Below are positions 57,705-64,000 of a stretch of DNA of 64,000 nt, piece by piece (position 1 is the stretch's first letter; each line of letters begins with the position of its first letter). The DNA is taken from NCBI GenBank assembly GCA_037951165.1, contig JBBDHG010000101.1:1603501-1667500 (forward strand), in the 5' to 3' direction. This DNA is from Lophius americanus (Eukaryota > Chordata > Actinopteri > Lophiiformes > Lophiidae). The notes under the pieces were generated by a model. It searched no databases and had not been told where the DNA came from. It was given only the letters and a program-made list of their open reading frames with translations. The translations under genes and the position numbers were made by a program.

Positions 57705-60700
57705 AATGCACTTTTTCTTTAACTTTTAACTTTGACAATCAACCAAACAGAAGTGGCAATAAGAAACAAGAATGAAACAGACCAAAAGAAAAACAAAAAA
57801 CACAAACCATCCAATGCCTCCAGTACACCAGCTGATAAAACATTGCACTGACTTCACATCCTAGGGACGTTCCACTCTGGCTCGATTTAGAATCGACAAT
57901 TTTTTACTCAGAATTGAGATTGCAACTCTCCACAATATTTTATCATTAACTTCACTTTGTTATGGACCTGACAAACCAAAAAGAGCCATGCGCTGTCCAT
58001 TCACCACAGATATATGCATGCAGGCACTGAAGGGTTAACTTCCGCAGCTCTGCTACACACTGGTGCGACGCCCGAGTGTATATGTATGTCGGGGCCGACA
58101 GAGTCCGGTAAAAAAGGGACGAATGCCAGCCAAAACCCAGCAGACCATCTGTTTCTGATGTACAAATTCATCCTGAGTTCGACATCGTAAACACTGGCTG
58201 AAGTACGGAGCTTCTAGGCCGTCGCACAGTTGTTGTAACCATGGTTACTGCTCGTCTGTTTATCCTGATAACTCATGTCGGCAGAGTAAATGACCGTAAA
58301 AGGGCCTGTTTTTGGGTCTACGCCCTTATACCTGTTGTTTTTAACTCATTATCCACAAATATTAGGAACTGTGAAAGCAAATGTGATGAAATAGTGACTT
58401 ATCATTGGATAACTGCTTCATCGGTTTCTAAATCCATGCAATGTTTTCAGTAGTTACAAACTTCACAGCTAGCTCCACCCCTTGGGTTCCTACAGGACCG
58501 TCGGACTTCGGCCGGTTATTCACATTGTGCACGTTCTCCATGTAGTTTCCAGAGAAAGTTTATAAGCCGTTGTGAAACAACAGATATAAAGAGGTAAAAA
58601 CTAAAAAGATGACATGAAAAATGAGTTTAGGGGTGATATGAAAATACCACTCCTGTTTCTGCTTGTGCTCCATGATGTAAGCTCTCTTGCTCTCTCTCAG
58701 TGGACAACAGAAATGAGATTGCATATTTGTCTGAATCGAGACTGCAATCTTTTTACGATTAACCGCCCAGCCCTAACACATCCCACAACACAAGCCACCT
58801 CTCAAAACATTTTGACAGCATCATCCTCTTAAAACCAACATCATTGACCCTTCAAAAGTTCACCATCCTGTATAATATTCATAAAAGAACCCCAAACACC
58901 CCCCACTCTATAACTTAGTAGACATATTAACTTTTAGAAATACACACACATTTACTATCACAAGGGAAATCACTTGAAGTTTCACAGGTTTGTTCCTCCT
59001 AAAATGTAAGATTTAACAAACAACCCCTTTCATGTATGAAAAATAATGAATTTGCAGAAGGATTCCTTTCGATGTCTTTCCCTCCCTTCTTATCCTGTTG
59101 TTGAAGCGACAGACTCATCCTCGCCCTTTCTTGCATGTAAAGCAGATAACGCCCTGCACAATGAAGTGATATTCCCCTCTTGTTCACCCTTATGCTAGTC
59201 CTGCATCCCCCCTACACATACACACACCCACACACTACTCTCTGGCTGTCATCTGGAAGTGATCGCGTCCACCATTACAGCACGCATTGGCCAGCATTGA
59301 GCGTGTTGGTGTTGACAGCCAGTCTTTTGTCTATTAGATCCCTGAAAGAAAAGCTCTGCACAGAAACACATTGATAAAAACCTGCTTGGGTTGCGAACAC
59401 ACGCACACATGATGCTGTTTACACACTCGTAACCATGCAGGACTCAAAATAACTCATTGTTCAGGGAAATGTTCCGTCGCTGTTTACTATCATGTCTGGC
59501 AATTGGACTCACACTACGGCGGCGTTGTTCCACTGCTGTAGACGTGCAAGGCTGAGCTCATTTGAGTTACTTTCAGTACTGTTTAACTCTGCTGATCTAA
59601 ATTAATTCATCATATTCTATAAGGTCAACTTATACAAAGATCAGCAACAATATTATAATAACAGAACCCTCTATATTTATCACACTCCACATACATTTAG
59701 TTCAACACGCTGAAATCAGTTTTCTGCACTTGACCGAACCCAGAGAAGACCGTAGGCGATAAAACTGCTGACCTTCTGATTGGGGGACGGCCACTCAACC
59801 TCCTGATTTACAGCTGCTACAAAGCTGTTATGGGTTATAATGTAATGGCTTATTAGTGTACTTCAACAGTTTTTATAATACCGATTTTTTCTGTTGAAAT
59901 GAAATAAAATACATAGCCAACACACTCCGGGGTGAATGGAGGTTAAAGTCAGGAATACCACAGTTGAGATCTCTAAAGACAGGTGGAGCCATCTCTCCAG
60001 GATGATTTTTAAAAACAGCAATCCAATAAAAAGATATACACCAGGAACCATTTTGAGGCGAATCTCACAGGAACATTTCGATTTTCTAAGTTTCCCCCGT
60101 TGAAATATCCTCCAGCTTGAGGAGTTCAAGCGAACAAGGTTGAAGCGTTACTACAACGGTTTGGCTAAATGTAGTTGCTTTGTAAATGCTTTGACGGAGA
60201 TTACTTGAAAGTTGAGTAGAATATGATATTCATATATATGTTTTCATTAGTGTATGGTCACATGAACCTACGAGGGTCCTCTTCCATATAGTCCGCCATG
60301 TTGTGATGTCTTTGTTTGTACAGTAGCCTTGAATGGACAAACTGAACACCGCCTCCAAAGAGGGATTTTTGCGTTCTATGAGAATGTTGCAAAAAGATGA
60401 AGATTACAAACTTCATCAGCTAATCTGATACCGTTTGCTCCCCTTCCTCTCTAGCCATGTTTTCCTGCATCCCCCGTGGTTTTTAGTAGCGTCATCGGCC
60501 ACCGCCATCGGACTCCACTGCTGCCGCCCAGGGAAGATGCGCTTCGATCACAATCTCCATGAGGACTCAAAATCCAAAAGACTCTCCGACAGATTAATTA
60601 TCACATGTCATCTGTAACTGTAGAGAATCACTTAATTGACTAATCTCTTCTACTGGAACTGTTCCAGTTGAGCAACCAGTGAAATCCATGGCTCCTTGTC

Positions 60701-61724
60701 ATTAAAAAGGGGAAAATTTAAAGAAACAAAACAAAATCTGGACCGGAAACAGGGATAAATTACATCATTTTGACACTTAAAGCTTCATCGTAGTGTCTCC
60801 TGAATGCTTGAATAGGGAGGACTGAGCTGATGTGTATCCAATTGGTCGCACTCTGGGACCTCACCACTACATGCTACTAAATCTATATACTGAACCTGAT
60901 CTTTGACTTGAGTGTTCGAATATTTTTTTGCTAGTAGTAAAATATGCGTTTATAATATGAAACAATCTTATGATGTTCTTTGAAGTTGGTTCCTTCGACA
61001 CCAACTCCCATCATCATCATCACTTGCACGGCTGGTAAAAGTGGGGTAGAAACGTTGTACAAGGTACTAGTTTGATCATATTGAATATTTGTGTGATATT
61101 GTGGAATATGCTTTTATTGATTAATTCCAGTATGAGGGAAATATCCTCAGAAGACATTATGACTAGTGAGGCTTCATCTGGTCAAAATCCAGATGATAAA
61201 AGTCTCCACACTTAGATGTCATGTTGTTGCATCACTTTCATGGCTTTTTAAGAATCCATCAATAACCAAAGCAATATGGGTAATTTAAAAAGATTAATTC
61301 TTTTCTGAATTAATCGAGTTAAGCTCTGTTCGATAGGAATCTATTCTCCAGGAGTTGTTATGCAAGCTGTTCTCCTGCACAAGTGATGGGACACAGAGAC
61401 GGTCCATGTGCAGCGGAGGACAAGAGAGTATGAAAGAGAACAGCAGAAATGAGAGATTAAAAATACCTTGTCAGCATAATAGATGAGATATACACACACA
61501 TGTATAAATACTTGGGGGAAGAGTTCTGCTCTGCACATGTACCAATTTTTTTTTATAATGCATACACTGGGCCTTTTCCTGCAATATATCACTGCGGTTA
61601 TTCTTCTGGATTCTAGGAATGGAGGAAATGGAAGGCGGGTAGTATGTGAAGAGATTGTAAGCAGCTTTTCCCATAACCGTCATTGGGGATAACCATAGTA
61701 ACAGATTTGTGTACTGATAACTAC
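57705..61724. other. unique sequence
   Basis: Four kilobases without any recognised gene or transposon. The GC-richer patch at 60420-60620 has a polypyrimidine-AG (CTTCCTCTCTAG) and may hold conserved DNA or an exon, but no frame stands out. Confidence 0.3.
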
Positions 61725-62180
61725 ACTGTAAAAAAAAAACACAGCAATTAACCAGCAGCAAGTAGTCAGAAAAGTTACTGGAAAATAAATCACAATAATT
61801 TACTGGAAAGAAGTCGTCAGCAAGTTCACGTAAAATCAATTGCAATAATTAACATAATTAACAGCAAACAATTAACTGCAAACAAGTACTCAATAAGTTA
61901 TGGTAAAATAAGTAACAGTAATTAACTCTAAGCAATGTTTTAAGTAAGCTACTGTAAAATAAATCACAGTCATTGAATGTCAACTGGTAGTTTGTGATTT
62001 AGAATAAATCACAGTAATTAACTGGCAACAAGAAGGCAGCAAGTTACTGTAAAAGAAAATCACACTCATTAACAAGTAACAGGTTATCAGTATGTTACTG
62101 AGAAGTAAATCAATGTAATTCATGGGTAACAAGTACCCAGTAAGTTACTGTAAATTAAATCACAGTGATAACTACAGTAC
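61725..62180 (+). repeat. minisatellite, about 60-bp unit, in a CACTGTAAAA element
   Basis: About seven diverged units of the form AACTGGCAACAAGTA, CAGTAAGTTACTGTAAAA, TAAATCACAGTAATT follow each other from 61745 to 62175. The tract begins with ACACTGTAAAAAAAAAAC (61724-61741), the usual start of a small fish transposon. The matching TTTTTACAGTG end is not seen, so the right border is uncertain. Confidence 0.75.
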
Positions 62181-62840
62181 AAAATGATATTCCGTGATAT
62201 TACATGCTTGTGATTTTTATTATTGTTATTTTTGGCAGAAATACTTGAAATACTGCTAATAACCTTTTATTACCATAAAACCTTTTATAATACTGTATTG
62301 TTCAAATACATAGTGAATAACTTTGGACTTTACAAGATTTTTAATAGTGCAAATGGTGCATAACAGGAGAACTAACGCAGCTCCGATTCCCTGTGAAGCT
62401 CATTTCTTAATACAATTAATTGGTACATGTCCTTCTCCCTGTGGTGCACCTTCCTTTTCTATACACATTTTTAATGGAGCTCATTTGCACAGAAGCCTGA
62501 TGCCCTCTCCTTGAAGAAGAAGTACATGGGCAGCTCCTTATCATCGATGGCGTCTATTGTGGACCAGTTTGATCTAGATCCCCACCAAAATCACTGAATG
62601 TCCTCTTTCCATTAATCTTTGTTCTTTGCTCCTTTTTTTTTCTACAATTCTGTTCTTAAGTCTTCTCCAGTTTAAATTTGATTTTCATTTCTCCCCCTAC
62701 TTTTTACTACTTTTCTTCCTTCTTTCTGTTCAAGTCTCTCTGCTCTGTAAATCACATCCGTGTGCATGTGGGAGAGAACTTTTCCCATTCCTAGTCGTAC
62801 TGCACATTTGTTCATTCACCCAAGGGAAGACTATAAGACA
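62181..62840. other. unique sequence
   Basis: Nothing recognised. A T-rich stretch lies at 62630-62720. Confidence 0.4.
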
Positions 62841-62891
62841 AACAAGTGGTGGATAATTAGTCCAAAAAAAGAGAGGGAAAGGGGGAGAAGT

Positions 62892-62973
62892 TTGTGTGTG
62901 TGTGTGTGTGCATGTGTGTGTGTGTGTGTGTGTGTGCGTGCGTGCGTGTGTGTGCGTGCGTGCGTGTGTGTGT
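62892..62973 (+). repeat. (TG)n microsatellite, left arm
   Basis: TG units with CATG and repeated CGTGCG steps. Confidence 0.96.
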
Positions 62974-63307
62974 TAACACCATTGTTCAAATAGCTGAAGA
63001 CATTTAAGAAACAGTCCAACTACATGTTGACAGCAGGAGAGCAGGACGCCACAGGAAGCACTGGTCGTATTTCATGAAGTACTTTTGCTGCATGGATGGT
63101 TGCATTGGTGACCCATCAACTGTAGGTAAGGAAATGGGTCACAGCTAAGAGAGGTGTGTCTGTGTGTATGAGAGAGTATGAGTATGGACATGGTGCATAA
63201 TTTGGATTCAGTTCTTTGCATTTCTGCAACCAAAGATCGTAGAGGCTGTAGTGCCTCTGCAACAATCTGGCAGCAGTGGCAAACGGGAGGAACTACACTC
63301 TAGTTGA

Positions 63308-63342
63308 ATCACAGAGGCATTATGGTCTAGTGCCTCTGTGAT
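63308..63342. other. hairpin, 12-bp stem, 11-base loop
   Basis: ATCACAGAGGCA (63308-63319) and its exact reverse complement TGCCTCTGTGAT (63331-63342). A shorter AGAGGC/GCCTCT hairpin at 63241-63258 shares the same core. Confidence 0.85.
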
Positions 63343-63466
63343 GCAACAACTTGGCTAACTATGCTGTGGAAAATCAAACATTAGAAGGTTCACTTGTTGA
63401 ACTAAATCTGTAAGGTCTCTAGCAGCTGCCCACAACTACAACCTGGTTTACTACAGTGGAAGAGAA

Positions 63467-63470
<4 letters not shown>

Positions 63471-63517
<47 letters not shown>
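63471..63517 (+). repeat. (GA)n microsatellite
   Basis: About 23 GA units. Confidence 0.97.
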
Positions 63518-63518
<1 letters not shown>

Positions 63519-63588
63519 CTACAACTTTAATTTTAAGGAGAACATCAACACTCTCCTTCTTCGTGATTGGTTGTTCTTTCCACTTGTC

Positions 63589-63705
<117 letters not shown>

Positions 63706-63752
63706 CTCCCCCTTTCACTCTCTTTTTTTGGACTAATTATCCACCACTTGTT

Positions 63753-64000
63753 GACCACAGAAACCACTGTGAGGCCTGGATCTCCACTTCCACATAATCC
63801 TTACTTCTAACTAATAACACTCAGTAAAAGAAATGAGCATGCGCACAGTGTGTGTGTATGAAAATACACACACACTGTGAAGGAACGCACGGTCACACAA
63901 AACACAATCAAAACATTTGGATTTCCAGGAGAAACATTAGATACAGAACATCCACTTGAAAACCACCGGCACTCACACACACAGATGAGACTCTCTGAGA
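63753..64000. other. unique sequence
   Basis: A short local inverted pair GTGTGTGTATG...CATACACACAC-like around 63850 (GTGTGTGTAT/ATACACACACAC). Nothing else seen. Confidence 0.5.

Noticed and set aside
61745..62175. Repeat-spacer look of a CRISPR array (also 655-1005)
   Set aside because: Units are diverged and contiguous without unique spacers, and the DNA is eukaryotic.

Overview
The window looks like teleost fish DNA. The evidence is indirect but consistent. There are several decayed Tc1/mariner families of fish type and a tRNA-derived SINE. At least five 3' fragments of one non-LTR retrotransposon are present, and the better-preserved ones end in (ATGG)n. There are at least a dozen long CA/GT arrays, and the sequence is moderately AT-rich. 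I could not recognise any complete protein-coding gene, rRNA or tRNA gene. It reads as a gene desert or part of a very long intron. Nearly all long open frames come from microsatellites, pyrimidine-rich tracts or dead transposons.

Layout. 0-3 kb: two blocks of a degenerate 24-bp repeat around unique sequence. 3-9 kb: CA/GT arrays, a foldback MITE-like piece, a SINE-like repeat and a Tc1 remnant. 10-17 kb: a GCTAA-rich degenerate tract, a common dispersed fish repeat, a LINE 3' fragment, a CTCF-like site and a 60-bp direct repeat. 18-21 kb: tetranucleotide tracts, a minisatellite, a GT array and GA-rich DNA. 21-22.5 kb: a second Tc1 copy and a collapsed Tc1-like terminus pair. 27-30 kb: a LINE fragment, then a minus-strand LINE split by a SINE. 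30-33 kb: GT arrays, a perfect 15-bp hairpin and a hAT-like end. 36.6-37.5 kb: the least repeat-like open frame. 43.7-44.4 kb: a 20-bp minisatellite with almost no C on the + strand. 46-50 kb: dispersed repeats, a 26-bp palindrome and a Tc1 copy that lost its catalytic domain. 50-58 kb: two more LINE fragments, two solo Tc1 termini and two exon-like pieces. 61.7-62.2 kb: a roughly 60-bp minisatellite. 62.8-63.8 kb: a large inverted repeat whose arms each carry a CA/GT array.

The elements do not form a pathway. Points worth a second look are the inverted repeat at 62.8-63.8 kb, the nested LINE/SINE at 28.6-29.6 kb, the deletion-derivative Tc1 element, the TCF/LEF-like motif within the 24-bp repeat, the CTCF-like sites, and three candidate exons. 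I found no convincing undescribed biological system.
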